Source of the DNA: Xanthostigma xanthostigma
Lineage: Eukaryota; Arthropoda; Insecta; Raphidioptera; Raphidiidae
NCBI GenBank assembly: GCA_963575645.1
Contig: OY754473.1
Span: 6,696,001 to 6,760,000, forward strand
Direction of reading: 5' to 3'
Length of the DNA stretch: 64,000 nt
Part shown: piece after piece, positions 1 through 12,175 of the stretch
How positions within the stretch are numbered: the stretch's first letter is position 1
How the letters are laid out: the number at the start of each line of letters is the position of its first letter
Program-made: the position numbers and the translations under genes
Notes under the pieces: generated by a model
What the model saw: only the letters and a program-made list of their open reading frames with translations
Database searches by the model: none
What the model was told of the DNA's origin: nothing

Positions 1-573
1 TGTTTGTTTGTTTGGTTGAACGCGCTAATCTCAGGAACTACTGGTTCAAATTAAAAAAAAATAATTTTGTTGGATAGCCCATTTATCGAGGAAGGCTATA
101 GGCTATATAAAATCACGCTACGACCATTAGGAGGGGAGCATTAATGAAAAATGTTACAAAATGTATCTCAAAAATAAGCTTCTATTCAGGTGAAATGCAC
201 TAACTAAATATACTCATATTAGCGTTGTGAGTACACAACGCCGGCTGACTCAATCGGTAGAGCACGCGACTATCAATATCAGGGTCGTGGGTTCGAGCCC
301 CACGTTGGGCGAATATATTTTTATTTTTTTTTCTACATTGCTTTCTTCTAAGGCTTACATTTAAATTTATTTTAATTTAAAAAAAAATGTATTAGTTAAA
401 AAAAGTATAAATACTGTTTTTTATCGACAAAAACTTTTGAACGGTAACTCCGATCATCATGAAATTTGGACACAAAATTCATCTCGGTAAACTAAGATGA
501 ATGTGTGTACTCATGTTCCTCACTTCCCGATTCGTTCTTTTACACACGGGTGAAACCGAACAGGACCGCTAGT
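1..573 (+). mobile_element. Helitron-like element with tRNA-Lys-like segment, copy 1
   Basis: This shares almost its full length with 7517-8078. It opens with a TTTG-rich start and the usual CAGGAACTACTGGTTCAAA block, and ends ACCGCTAGT, the CTAG-type 3' end seen in many short lepidopteran elements. Its left end may begin before the window. A tRNA-derived segment sits in the middle (238-311). No protein is encoded. Confidence 0.65.
238..311 (+). other. tRNA-Lys-derived segment, not a functional tRNA
   Basis: The A-box region (CAATCGGTAGAGCA) and a perfect B box with T-arm (GGGTTCGAGCCC) match tRNA-Lys nearly base for base, as does the 3' end CACGTTGGGCG. The anticodon stem is broken, one acceptor C is missing, and a T-rich tail follows. 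It recurs, degraded and without a B box, in the second copy near 7776-7820, so it is part of a repeat. Confidence 0.75.
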
Positions 574-2190
574 ATTTCATAAGCAGTTAGTAACGAATAA
601 AATATACAATTTAATATGCAAACTCAAATCTAGTTTTCCATATAATAATATAAACAAACACAAGTCAACATCACAACGTATCATAACTAACAAAATAGAT
701 TAATTAAGTGTAATTCCAATTATACATTATTTATGTAATGTAATAAACAATAATTAGAAACGAGCATGTTGCAATTGTTTCTACACACGTGCATCAGCTG
801 TTTTGTGCAAAATGATCGGTTCCCACGATATTAATTTTATTTATCTTATCTATTTCATGTCAGGTTTTATCTGAACGCATAACCTGTTCATATTATCATT
901 GTAGCTTTTAACACTTTACTGTCTTGGATGGCAGTGATAAATTATAGACGCTCAACAACATCGTCTGTTGTGTTAGGTTCGTTCCTATAATTACGGATAT
1001 GACTCTAACAAGTTTTTGAACTTCTTTAGCCGCGATTTTGACACCGTCGAGAGGGGAAGAAACAGGGTTGAAGGGGGAACTCGATCGACACGGCCCCGGC
1101 TGTTTTATGTTTACTAATTTTTCTCACTACGCTTAAGGAGGTTGAGCCGTTTTACGAAGATAATGAAAAAATCTGAAATAAAGTTTTTTTTAATAGATTT
1201 TTTAATGACAAAATTTTCTGTAAAAAATCCAAAATCATTAGATTTATAAAGTTAAAAATTAAAAAAAACTTTTACATATAATCTTATGGAAAATATGTCA
1301 ACCTAGCTTGCAAACGGTAATTTTATTTTTTTGCAAATAACCAAATAATGTCAGCAGTTCCGAAAACTAACTATGTAAAGCATCGATGTCTTACGCATAT
1401 TTTAATATTTTTTCCAATTTAATTAGGAGACTTATAATCAATAAAAAAAAATATTAAACCTTAGCACTTTTCGATTATGGACTTTTGTTCTTGACAATTT
1501 TAACTGAATTTTCAACTTTTTAATGATTTAATTTTAATTTTTATTACTTCTAATTTCTTTTACAAATTATTTACTGCAAAATATATGTAAAATACAGATA
1601 TTTACATAAATTTATTTTTTCTAACTTAACTTTGTACAAAAAATTCAAAAGTTAGTCCATTAAGTAAAATACTGAAATAATTAATTAATATTAAAAAAAA
1701 TATATTTATCTATGCCTTTATGACAATAATTTATTGGTATCATCGACTTATAACCTTTTGTAAAAAATTATTATGGAAAAGTTCCTATTTAGAATTCGAC
1801 TTACTTTTGATTAGGACTGTGACGCATCAACCTCCTTAAATATGACTGAAAGACTGATCGAAAACTAGTCACTAACTTGTAACACGCGTTACGTTCAGAC
1901 ACGATACTAGAAATTAATTTTTTTCTCTTAAACTAAAAGAGCTACAAAGAGATACAGCGAAATTTTTTCTATAAATGAGGTTAAATATAAACCGTAAAAA
2001 ACGCATGATAAGAACAATGTATGAAATAATTAAAATAGCTCAGATATTACTTACTAAAATTGCTTTGTCCTGTCTGAGTGTCACAAAAATATTCATAAAT
2101 CCTACAAGAACTTGCACACATTGCATTAATTACGATTAGCTCTCGCATGCAGTGGAAATTGCTGTTAGTTACCTTATAAAATAACACGGA
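573..2190. other. AT-rich non-coding stretch
   Basis: Apart from the motif repeat at 942-1100, I see no open reading of interest, no tandem repeat and no RNA gene here. Confidence 0.6.
942..1100 (+). repeat. TTATAGACGCTCAACA / CTTCTTTAGC motif repeat
   Basis: TTATAGACGCTCAACA (942-957) is followed about 60 bp later by GTTTTTGAACTTCTTTAGCC. The same pair, in the same order, occurs at 39003-39060. The second half resembles the left end of element A (9843). This looks like the terminal part of an unclassified element family. Confidence 0.5.
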
Positions 2191-2194
2191 ACAT

Positions 2195-2372
2195 ACCGTC
2201 TACTATATAGAGACTGTAGAGTAATTGGTAACTCATTCAGCGCGAAACTGACGACTACGGGACCATCAGAGCACCCACAAAACATAATTCACACCCCAGT
2301 TACCCGATAGCCGTCAGCGTGAAACTGAAAGTTTCAGGTTCAAATCCTGACAGTGCCTATTATTTTTTTTTT
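2195..2372 (+). repeat. Degraded tRNA-related SINE remnant
   Basis: A B-box-like GGTTCAAATCC (about 2337-2347) is followed by TGACAGTGCC and an 11-base T run. Upstream are an A-box-like TAGAGTAATTGGTAACTC and two related segments around GCGAAACTGACG and GCGTGAAACTGA. The arrangement suggests a decayed tRNA-derived retroposon. The tRNA of origin cannot be named. Confidence 0.45.
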
Positions 2373-2789
2373 TATCATCGAAACATAACGAAAATGAAAT
2401 TACTGAACCTGTTTGAAACTTTTTTAATTCAAAAATGACTGGACCTATTTTAATTAAACTTGTCGTGCGTCATTTCAATGACTTTTTTATATTTTTTATT
2501 TACTTTTTATAGGCGTACGCAGAACTTTGTTCAGGGGGCAAAGGTCTGTATAAACATGGGCGTTCAGTTAAATACTGCAATTATAAGTTATAAACTATAG
2601 TCCAAATGTTCTTATTCGGGAAATTTTCGGGCGCCAAAGTTCAATAACGGAAAAAAAGGTTTAGTGTGAAGTAAGTTTTTTATTCCATCATTCCAGTTCT
2701 TAGACAGGAGTGGCAGCCGCCCCCCAGAGGAAACTTGTGGTCGTGCAAAAATTCGATTGTGAATTTTTGGTGAATTTATACGTTTTCAA

Positions 2790-3110
2790 GTACCTTGAAC
2801 CCAAAACAGTGTGTTTTTTACCATTTCAAAACAAGTGGGGAATGGTACCAATATAGGTCAAAATTCACGTTTCTAAAAATTTTACAATATTTATCGTTTT
2901 TAAGCTCCCTGAATCCAAAAAACATATTTTTTGGGAAAAATCGTGCGTCTGTTAGTGCTTTTGTGAACACGATACATTTCGGACGGATGCGCGGATTGAA
3001 ACCAAATTTTGGGAGGATGTTTGGTATGCAAATATAAAAAGCCGTATTGGTTTTGGGAGAAATCGGCGCATGCGCAGAAGAGATTTATGCTATAACGTTG
3101 TTTTGTATAT
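2790..3110 (+). repeat. Dispersed repeat R1, copy 1
   Basis: Shared blocks such as GGATTGAAACCAAATTTTGG and GAGGATGTTTGGTATGCAAA recur at 24630-24800 and 39944-40210 in the same orientation. CGGCGCATGCGCAGAAGAGA is shared with the 39.9 kb copy only. An 80-codon reading across this copy is not conserved between copies, so I do not call it a gene. The repeat class is unknown. Confidence 0.7.
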
Positions 3111-3917
3111 CGTGATAGTATACTTTTCTTAACGGTTTATTTTTACACGAAAGTTTTTTTTCAAAACTTAATAGTTGCGGATATATTTTGAAAAATACGT
3201 TAGTTTTAAAAACTGAAGATTGGATGGTAAAGGGTTAGCTGAACAATAAATATTAACAGAAAAATACACTATAATCAAGTTCGCTGTTAATACATTTTGT
3301 GCATTCGATTGTCGTACGCTATGTGTTCGGAATAATACTAAAAAGTACGGCCAAGTGCGACTAAAACTCGCACCTTGAAGGTTTCGTGTATAACAATTTA
3401 TTAAAAAATAAATTTTCACTCATGAGTTTTTTATATTTTTCTTTACTTGTGCTTATGAGACCTTGCTTCTTGTCAAATTTCAAGATTCTTGTAGGTCAAC
3501 GGGAAGTAACCTGTTGACACTGATGACCTCAGCTGTTTAGCGTTTACAATATCTCTCTCTCTCTCTTTCTCGATCTTACCCAGTGCGTGGAATGTTTAAG
3601 CGTAATACACATTTCAACACATTCGCAAACCAACTTGCGTACTCGAAAATTCCGCGACAAAGTCATAATTAGGACACGTCGATGTTAAAGATTAATTGAT
3701 GTTTTAAAAGGTTTATTAAATTTTGTTATTTTATTCTGCCAGCCTGAGGGTCAGTCAACCGCGCTATGCAATAAGAAAATAAGCAGAACGAAATTTAATG
3801 ATTTTTATTAACACCTTTAATTAAGAAAGGCACGTAATTGTATACCAATTTCTTGTACAGATTCGATTATGACAACAGTAAGAAATGACGTAGTATATTA
3901 TAAAAATTATCCTTACT

Positions 3918-5050
3918 TAAAATGGCCGCCAATATGGCGACGTTCCAGGTTTTAAGTTCGTCTATAGACATGATTGATTTTAGTTGTCGAGCGTTTATAT
4001 CTATCCATCTGTCCAGCAAATTCTCCTATCTATAATAGTTGCCAATATATGGCCGAGATCTATGTTTTACAAACTTGTTCAAGATGGCCGCCAATATGGC
4101 GACGTTCCAGGTTTCAAGTTCGTCTATAGCCGTTATTGATTTCAGTTGTCCAGCGTTTATATCTATCCATCTGTCTAGCAAATTTTTCTATCTATAAATA
4201 GTTGCCAATATATGGCTGAGATCTATGTTTTACAAACTTGTTCAAGATGGCCGCCAATATGGCGATGTTCCAGGTTTCAAGTGCGTCTATAGACATTATT
4301 AATTTTAGTTGTTCAGCGTTTATATCTATCCATCCGTCCAGCAAATTCTCCTATCTATAATGGTTGCCAATATATGGCTGAGATCTACGTTTCACAAACT
4401 TGTTCAAGATGGCCGCCAATATGGCGGCATTCAGAATTATCTAGTGATCTAACCTAAAATAAATTGTGGTAATAAAAGCTTTATAAGCACCTTTACCTCA
4501 AAAGGTCGATAATATAAATGTCGATAAAGCTTTACAAGCACGCTTGAATAAAATGGCCGCCAATATGGCGGCAATCAGATTTCTCTATTGATCTAATTTA
4601 AACTTTGCAAACATTTTTATTTAAGAAAATTGTGGTAATCAAAACTTTACAAACAATTTAACCTTTAAAAAAGGCCGCTAATATAAATGTCTTTACGAAC
4701 ATTCTTGTTTAAAATGGCCGTCAATATGGCGGCATCCAGTATTCTCCAATGATCTAACCTAAACTTTGCAAGAATCTTTATCTAAAATAACTACCTAAGT
4801 AAATTGTGGTAATCAAACAACGTTAACCTTAAAAAAGGCCGCTAATATAGATGTCTTTACGAACAATCTTGTTTAAAATGGCCGTCAATATGGCGGCATC
4901 CAGTATTCTCCAATGATCTAACGTAAACTTTGCAAGAATATCTAAAATAACTGCCAAAGTAAATTGTGGTAATCAAACAACTTTAACCTTAAAAAAGGCC
5001 AATGTCTTTACGAACACTCTTGTCCAAAATGGCCGCCAACATGGCGGCGT
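3918..5050. repeat. Tandem array of eight 145-165 bp units with paired ATGGC motifs
   Basis: Eight units each carry a near-identical core, AATGGCCGCCAATATGGCGG, starting near 3921, 4083, 4246, 4406, 4551, 4712, 4877 and 5025. The first four share long flanks (GTTTATATCTATCCATC, GTTGCCAATATATGG). The last four share another set (AAATTGTGGTAATCAAA, TTCTCCAATGATCTAAC). On the minus strand each core contains GCCATATT and GCCATTTT, both fitting the Pho/YY1 consensus GCCATHWY. Function is unproven. Confidence 0.85.
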
Positions 5051-6277
5051 ACATAGTTCACTGAACCGAGAATTACAATCCTGTGAAACGAGAAGATATT
5101 CTCGTTCTGGAGTTGAGGATTAATGTCTTTCAGTGTATCACGGGCGTGACAAATTCAACTGACGCGCATCGCGGACACCGTTGCATGTTTCGGTGTACAC
5201 TGAGTGTACACTGGCTCACACCGGTGTCACAGAGGTCACACGTGTTGGATCGCGCCTCTAGAGCGCCGATCGTGAAGCCGGATTGCCAATTATGATTTAG
5301 TTGCGAGATAATGACGAAGCGCGGCGATTATCTCGTAAAATAAATAGAGAAACTGTACCTATATACAGTCAAACCTGAGAGAGTTGGAACTGGGTAAGCG
5401 AGAAAACTCTCTAATGGCCATATTCACTGAACCTAAGTAGGTATTTATTCGGTTCATTTGTTTCATTCCTCCGAATAAATATAGCGATCATTTAATTCAC
5501 CAAACATAATTATGTTTACTGCAGGTATAAATCTATTCTGTCTTACTTCCAGGGTATAAATTTTTATTCGCTGATAAAATAATAATGGCCGCCACATAGA
5601 TCATAATACCTAACCTATAAGCGTGGAGTATTATATTTATATCTACATTGTTAGTATAAATAAAAACACTCCTTTGAATTCCTAATTTTGAATGTTAATA
5701 AAAACAATAAAATAGTTCAAATAATTGTTTATTTTTTCTTCAAACGACGATTAAATAATTCAGTTATAAAAATACCAAAACTATAAAATTATAAAACAAC
5801 GACTAAAGTTTTTTAATGTTATTAGTCAAATTGATTACATTTTCTGTTATAGCCGTAACTCAGATTATTATTATTTCATATAAAAGTAATATAATAAAAT
5901 ATTTTAAAGATCCGTTCATACTTCTTTTTAAATAAAATATGCTGTTTTCAACACTGAACACACACACAAAAAAATATCAGAAGGAGCCAGGAGGCTTATT
6001 TAAAAGTATTTTTTAAAAAGTGATCAGGATTTTTTAGAAAGGTGTTGAAACACTGTTTTTGAAAAAGTGTCACCTAGATATTTTTCAAGTAGCTATATAA
6101 AGTTGCCAGGAAATTTTTTAGCAAGGTATCAGACTGATTTTTGGATGATCATCTCACAAAACTTTTGAAAAAATCTCTTTTTTTTGACCACCAACAGTTA
6201 AGGTTATTTGGGCCCCCAACACCAATTGATCTATTATCAATTTAATATTTTTTTAGTAATAGATAAATATAAATAAA
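5050..6277. other. Non-coding stretch
   Basis: I see no gene. A short reading at 5083-5295 has no recognisable domain. The rest is AT-rich with T runs. Confidence 0.55.
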
Positions 6278-6692
6278 CTAGCGGCCCGGTCCGGTTCATC
6301 CGGGTGCGACAGCTATAATTCTGCAAAATGTATTTCGCTTGCGGCCCGGCGTCTAAACTTTTAGCAAATTCTACCGGATTTGCTTATGAACTAATAGCTT
6401 TGAGCGAATTCTATCAGATGTCGCTACTTGGTACTAAAACAGTTTTTTTGTTTGCCTTCCGCACGAATATAGTTTTGAGCAAATTCTATCGTGACACGAT
6501 ATAGATATACTTTATATATAAAAATATTCTCCCTCTATCCCTCTTTCTTGCATTAAAAAACTATAAACTATCCCATAGCGTAAGTTGGATCAAGCAAGAC
6601 ACATTTACAACATTTTATTTAAATCGGTTCATTGGTTTCGGAGATTAGCGCAGACGAACATCGTGACACGAGATTTTTATATATATAGTGTA
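6278..6692 (-). mobile_element. Helitron-like H1 element (CTAG end), copy 1
   Basis: Read on the minus strand it ends GGACCGGGCCGCTAG at 6278. It carries the family blocks TAGCTTTGAGCGAATTCTA, CAGATGTCGCTACTTGGTAC and GGTTTCGGAGATTAGCGC. Relatives occur at 26249, 27122, 28790 and 33753. It has no coding capacity. Confidence 0.65.
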
Positions 6693-7516
6693 ACAATTAT
6701 TATTATTTAATTCAACATATTTATTAACGTAAGTTTGTAACATGAATATTATTTAATTTGACACATTTATTAATTTTAGTTTTTTAACATGAACACTACT
6801 TCCTAGTTCATACGCTCCGCTGCCATCTTGCCTTTGTTTCTCTACATGACCACCAGAGTACACCAGTGGCGGCGTGGCTTTTTAAGACGTGGTATTACAA
6901 TAGAAAATAAATATAAATAATAAAATAAATAAATATATATATAATAATAATGTTTGGCGTAAGCGGCGGCCTACAGAACACGATGAATTATAATAATTTT
7001 GTCAGATTAATGATGAGAGAGTAGGTACTGTATTGTTTTTTATTTTTTTCAAAAATTAAAATACAAAAATAATAACAAAAATAAATAATTGTGCTTCAAT
7101 CTGTAGTACTGTATTTGTAATTGTTGTATTATTCCTATGACGTGTTAACTTTCTTACTGTCCGAAATAATGCGTCTGGTGTGTACTGAGCTTTAAATATA
7201 AAATTCTAGTATCATTGATAGGTTGCACGTGGGGAGTCTTCTTATGGTATCAAAGCCATACGTTTTGGTACCGCACACACCTAATAAAATTATATATGCA
7301 TTTATAATATGCATATGGTACAGTCAAAGTTCGGAACACGACGCTCTAGGATTCGTTATGTTTCGAACAATCTCGAAATCATTTTTGTTAAGACGAGTTT
7401 TGATCGGGCAATCCTATTCCTAGAACTAACTCAAAATTATAAACAGAGAAAACTTTGGCTAGTCGATGGAGATCCTCCCCACATTTTTCTTAGGGTCGGA
7501 ATTTTCGTTACAAATC

Positions 7517-8078
7517 TATAATAATATATAAGGCTGATGAGTTTGTTTGTTTGAATGCGCTAAACTCAGGAACTACTGGTTCAAAAATAAAAAAAAATTT
7601 TTTTTGTTAGATAGCCCATTTATCGAAGAAGGCTATAGGCTATATAATATTACGCTACGACCATTAGGAGCGGATCTTTAATGAAAAATGTTGCAAAATG
7701 TATCTCAAAAATAAGCTTCTATTCATGTGAAATGCACTAACTAGATATACTCATATAAGTGATGTAAGAACACAACCTCAGGTAGATCAATCGGTAGAGC
7801 ATGCGACTGTCAACATCATTTTTTTATTTCCTACATTGCTTTCTTCTAAGGCTTACATTTAAATTCATTTAAATTTTATTTATTTTAAAAAAAATATTAG
7901 TTAAAAAAAGTTTAAATATTGCTTTTTATCGACAAAAACTTTTGAACGGTAACTCCGATCACCATGAAATTTGGACCCAACATTCATCTCGGTAAACTAA
8001 GATGAATGTGTGTACTCATGTTCCTCCCTTCCCCATTCGTTCTTTTACACCCGGGTGAAACCGGACGGGACCGCTAGT
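7517..8078 (+). mobile_element. Helitron-like element with tRNA-Lys-like segment, copy 2
   Basis: This is the second copy of the element at 1-573, with the same order of blocks and the same end (GGACCGCTAGT). The tRNA-like part has lost its B box: GTAGAGCATGCGACTGTCAA runs straight into a T run, so about 30 bp are deleted compared with copy 1. Confidence 0.65.
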
Positions 8079-8509
8079 ACTATATAAATACAAATGTTCG
8101 TTTGTTAAAAATCTTAAATCTCCGAAAGTCCTTCGCCGATTTCTTTGAAATTTTGACACAACGTCGCGTTCTAACACGCGCGTGGTTTTATTTGTATAGT
8201 GACAGGTGTAACAGAGCCTTCTGTCGGGTTCAGAATCCATCCCTGTTAATTTTTCAAACATATATCGTTAAAAACGGTTAATATAACTTTACGATTGTCT
8301 TTTATTTAATTGCATCATTCATATAAATGTGCCGATTGGTGGATCTCGTCGGCGCCACTCACGGATACATATTAATATGAACGCGGATTCATATTTATAT
8401 GATAATTTATTGTTTAATATTAATTTTACAACTTTTAAATTAATAAGAAAGTTTATAGATATAAATAAGCCCCGGGAAATATCTCTGATATCAAGTCTAA
8501 AAGACTTAA

Positions 8510-9072
8510 GGTAGTTTGGTGGCCAAATGACTTAAACTTGACCCTACATTTTTTATATTTATTCAAAAGATTTTAATTAAAGATACCTACAGAAAAAAAC
8601 AGATTTTTTTACCACACCGTTTAAGAGATATAATGAATTAAAGTTATTCAAAAATACACAAGCCCTTATGAGTGTCATTGTTCAATAACTCCGGAAGTTG
8701 AGGGTTTGTAAAAAATTGACAAACTTGACCCCATAAAAAACTCTTTTTAATGGATTGAACGATGTCTAAAATACACACTGCAAAAATTTACCACGTACTT
8801 TCGATTTTATTAATTTTTTAATACTGACATGTGGCATCTATCTCTGTTGTTTATCTCTGTTGTTGTAGTGACAATGACTGGTGACAGCTAATACTAATCA
8901 ATTAACATTTTATTAATTACATTACTATAATTATTTAATTATAATTCGTATTAAATTAAATCAAATAAATTTTTACGTGAATTTCTATTAACTATTATAG
9001 CATGATTTGGGTAATTATTTGAGGAAAAAAAAAGTCATTTATTTGACTTGGGATTGCGGCTCCCAAACTACC
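8510..9072. mobile_element. TTAA-flanked MITE with GGTAGTTTGG ends
   Basis: GGTAGTTTGG (8510-8519) is inverted as CCAAACTACC (9063-9072), and TTAA abuts both sides (8506-8509, 9073-9076). A TTAA duplication points to piggyBac-type mobilisation, although piggyBac ends normally begin CC. The 563 bp interior is AT-rich and non-coding. Confidence 0.5.
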
Positions 9073-9381
9073 TTAAGACAAAAATTGTTAAATTTTATTT
9101 TTCACTCGTCTAAATTGTATTTTTTTCGTTTGGTAATAACGGCTTAATAATTAGGTATTTCGACTTAAATCGTTTATACTTGACACCAAAGAAAAAAATT
9201 AGATACGCTGTGTAATGTATTCCATCTCATTCTTTCGCACGTTAAATCCTATACAGATATACCTATATGTTTATCTCTTTTGAAGCGAAAAAGCGTAACG
9301 CCACACTTGAAGCGGTGGAGCTTAACTAACCATCAAAGCTTTACAATTATTTTTAAATTAATTTATATCTAGTTATAGTTG

Positions 9382-9441
9382 AGAGCCCGTAACATTCAAA
9401 CCCTTTTCGGCTGTCCATAAGGTTTGAGTGCTACGGGCTCT
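9382..9441 (+). other. 60 nt near-perfect hairpin, miRNA-precursor-like
   Basis: AGAGCCCGTAACATTCAAACC pairs with GGTTTGAGTGCTACGGGCTCT over 21 positions, with one mismatch and one G:U pair, around an 18 nt loop. A 28 bp direct repeat (CAAAGCTTTACAATTATTTT, with a variant) flanks it at about 9328 and 9489. The size and pairing suit a small-RNA precursor, but a MITE remnant is equally possible. Confidence 0.35.
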
Positions 9442-9824
9442 TGGACTATTACGTACTTATTTAAAAAAAGACTTCCTATTAATGAGAAACTAATCATCGA
9501 AGCTTTACAATTATTTTTAAGAAAAAAAGTAATGTAATCTGTCTTTACCGGACAGTTCTATCAAGACATTGAAAATCTATGAAAAAAATAGACTTAAGCT
9601 ATTGCGTCTTTATACCGCTGATATATGAATTAATTCTGAATTTAACACTTTTCAGATTCAGTTTATTCATTTGAATACTGTGAAATTTATAGCAGTTTTA
9701 TAAAACTATAAAAAATAAATTATAATTCAACATTATTTCACTTATATTTGTTTATGCCACCAACCGATTTTGACACGATACTGAATTTTATAGAGAAACC
9801 GGCTGTTGTCGGTACCTTCGCTCG

Positions 9825-10495
9825 CGTGAACGTCGTTTTTTAGAAGTAAAACTTCTTTAGGCACGCTTGACTTGGGGAGTAAGCTGGTGACTGCGTGACG
9901 AGAGATTTACGGAAGTGTGATCGGGCGAGGCGAACGGAAGTTGAGAGGGAAATATATGTTAGTGAAGATAGAAAGAGGACGATAAATACTTCACTGGCTA
10001 GTGGCGCCATCGTGTGGCCGAAACAAATACTTCACTGGCTAGTGGCGCCATCGTGTGGCTGAAAGAAATACTTCACTGGCTAGTGGCGCCATCAGGTGGC
10101 CGAAAATATAAGCAGTACTAACAATAGAATGACACATACTTTACTTGCGAGTGGCGCTATCGGGTGACAGAAAAAAGTTTTATAAACCTACTTTAAATAA
10201 TATTTCATAAAGATTTACCCTTAAAATCTAACGAGAGCTAAGTATTTGCAATGTATTATTTTGTTTTCGTTATCTTTATGTTTATATTTCTTTCTTCTTA
10301 CATTAGACTGTTCATTTCGTTCTTGAACAATTTTATAAATTAATATTTTGTTCAATACATTAAATATTCTACGTTTGAAGTGAATAAAATTGTAAATTCA
10401 TTTTAAAGTTCATATTTTGTGAATTTTCGGGTGAATAATAACAAATTATGACAGGAAGAAGTTTTACTTCAGTCGTGTGGTCTAAAGCACACTCG
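9825..10495 (+). mobile_element. Element A (unclassified), copy 1
   Basis: It starts with the palindromic box GAAGTAAAACTTCTT (9843-9857). It continues through TAGGCACGCTTGACTTGGGG, a GATCGGGCGAGGCGAACGGA block and a 42 bp minisatellite (9983-10160). It ends with AAGAAGTTTTACTTC (10456-10470) and a short hairpin, GTGTGGTCTAAAGCACAC. Copies occur inverted at 12884-13440 and directly at 50655-52565. No transposase is encoded and the class is not clear to me. Confidence 0.75.
9983..10175 (+). repeat. 42 bp minisatellite inside element A
   Basis: AAATACTTCACTGGCTAGTG is repeated at about 9983, 10025 and 10067, with a diverged fourth unit near 10135. Each unit ends GGCGCCATCG(T/G)GTGGCC or similar. 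The other two copies of element A carry fewer or diverged units. Confidence 0.8.
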
Positions 10496-10660
10496 TTATT
10501 TTTACTATTTTTCAGTCCCTTTACCAGAATGGAGATTATAAACAGGCTGTATTTGAAATACATTTTTGACCGACTCAAAAAAGACATTACCAATACGTCA
10601 TATTTTTTTATGGTTTTCAAGAGGTTAAAAAAAATTGAACCTCCTTCAAGAACGGCCATT

Positions 10661-10784
10661 AAAAAGCGTAAAATAATAAAGTTTTGAGGTCATCTGCGCC
10701 ATGTTAATAAAAGTACATAACTATATAAAAAGTTACAGTATTTAAATTGGCGCCGACCTCAAAATTTTATTATTTTACGCTTTT
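10661..10784. repeat. Inverted repeat (about 30 bp arms)
   Basis: AAAAGCGTAAAATAATAAAG at 10662 and its continuation GTTTTGAGGTC are inverted at 10755-10784 (GACCTCAAAATTTTATTATT, then TTACGCTTTT). This is a small foldback between the two inverted copies of element A. Confidence 0.7.
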
Positions 10785-11063
10785 CAGTGAACTTCTCTGA
10801 ATTCACGACAATTTGGTCTAGAAATTAGCAAGTTAGTCACTTCACCAAGTTGCACGGCATTACATTTTCTGACGACGGACGTACAAAACTATATGTTTAT
10901 TTACGACTTAGTATTTACTTATAACTTGTTATAAATTACATAAATATACATTATAAAATTATAGATATCGATGGCCAGAAAACAAAATGAGCAAGTCTAA
11001 CATGATTTATTAATTATTATTTTCAGAAATGAATTCATATAACGAACTATAATATAGTTTATT

Positions 11064-11410
11064 AAAGTAAAACTTTTATTCTATCGCCCCGAATTTTTCT
11101 GGCCGTCTGTTGCATGTCGCATTAAGGCGGCCGCGGAGTAGGGGTAAAATGAAAGGCGTTCGGAGTAGGCGCTCGGTAGAGCAGCCAAGGCCAATATGGC
11201 GGCGCCCATGGTTAGCATCAGCTGACCGTGTAGTATGTATAACACATAGTCAGTCTGTCATGCGGGCAAGTGCTGTACAGTGTTTACATGTTTTTATTCG
11301 TGTGAATATTGTTGTTTATAATTAATCGTGATGGATAAGTGTCTACAATCCAACGCCTGCAATCCAATAAAAGTTTCACTTGCGTCGTGGTTTCTTAAAA
11401 CCACACAACT
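11064..11410 (+). mobile_element. MITE B, copy 1
   Basis: About 345 bp are shared, inverted, with 62460-62806. The ends are AAGTAAAACTTTTATT (left) and AATAAAAGTTTCACTT (right), an inverted pair. After the right end both copies continue into a short hairpin, GTGGTTTCTTAAAACCAC. Inner blocks include CGCCCCGAATTTTTCTGGCC and CATGGTTAGCATCAGCTGA. A short reading inside it is not a gene. Confidence 0.75.
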
Positions 11411-11904
11411 GTTTTTATTATAAATGTTTATTTCGCACCGTATTTATAAAAGGACGGTTGACAGCTGTCTATTTTTTCTTTCTGCCTTCTCTCTCTAATA
11501 CGCTGCAGCACATGCGCCAACTATAGGCCGCACCAAAAGAATCATAATATTTTAATTGAATTTGCGCACTTCTTTTACTTCTTAACGCAATTTCGCTTCT
11601 AGGCGTCCCACAACGGCTCTTCTTTTATCGAGAGTTTTCGAAATTTCTTTTTCACCTCGACTATATCTCGTCACGACATTCGAGACGAGAAACCTTAACA
11701 ATCTTTTCTACACATTTCTCGTCTTGGAAACTCTAGTTTGTATTTACAAAACAAAATAAAAAAAGGTGAGCGAAACTCAAGGAGCTATGCATTTTGAGGC
11801 GTTATTGAGAGTTGTCGTTAAACGGAGAGAAGAAATAATTGATTAATATTTTTTTATTTTTTGCAAGTTTGTGGGCAACTAAGATTATGATAACTTATCG
11901 ATAA

Positions 11905-12175
11905 GCGGCTGAGCTAAACATATGATAGGATAATCCCAACAAACAAAAGAACGAATTTCTTAGAATCTTCAGTACGCGTGATTCCGACAACAAAGCAACA
12001 AAATAACAAACAAGTACTGTTTGTTGCTTAATGATGACGTGCAGCTGAGATAAACATATGAAAGATAATCCCAACAAACTAAAGAACGAATTTCTTAGAC
12101 TCTTCGGTACGCGTGATTCCGACAACAAAGCAACAAAATAACAAACGAGTACTGTTTATTGCTTAATGACGACGT
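11905..12175. repeat. Tandem duplication, about 140 bp unit
   Basis: Two adjacent units share AAGAACGAATTTCTTAGA, GTACGCGTGATTCCGACAAC and GTACTGTTTNTTGCTTAATG. Short antisense readings across it simply repeat the unit. Confidence 0.8.

Noticed and set aside
238..311. Apparent tRNA-Lys gene
   Set aside because: The anticodon stem does not pair, an acceptor base is missing, and the segment lies inside a repeat with a second, degraded copy near 7776.
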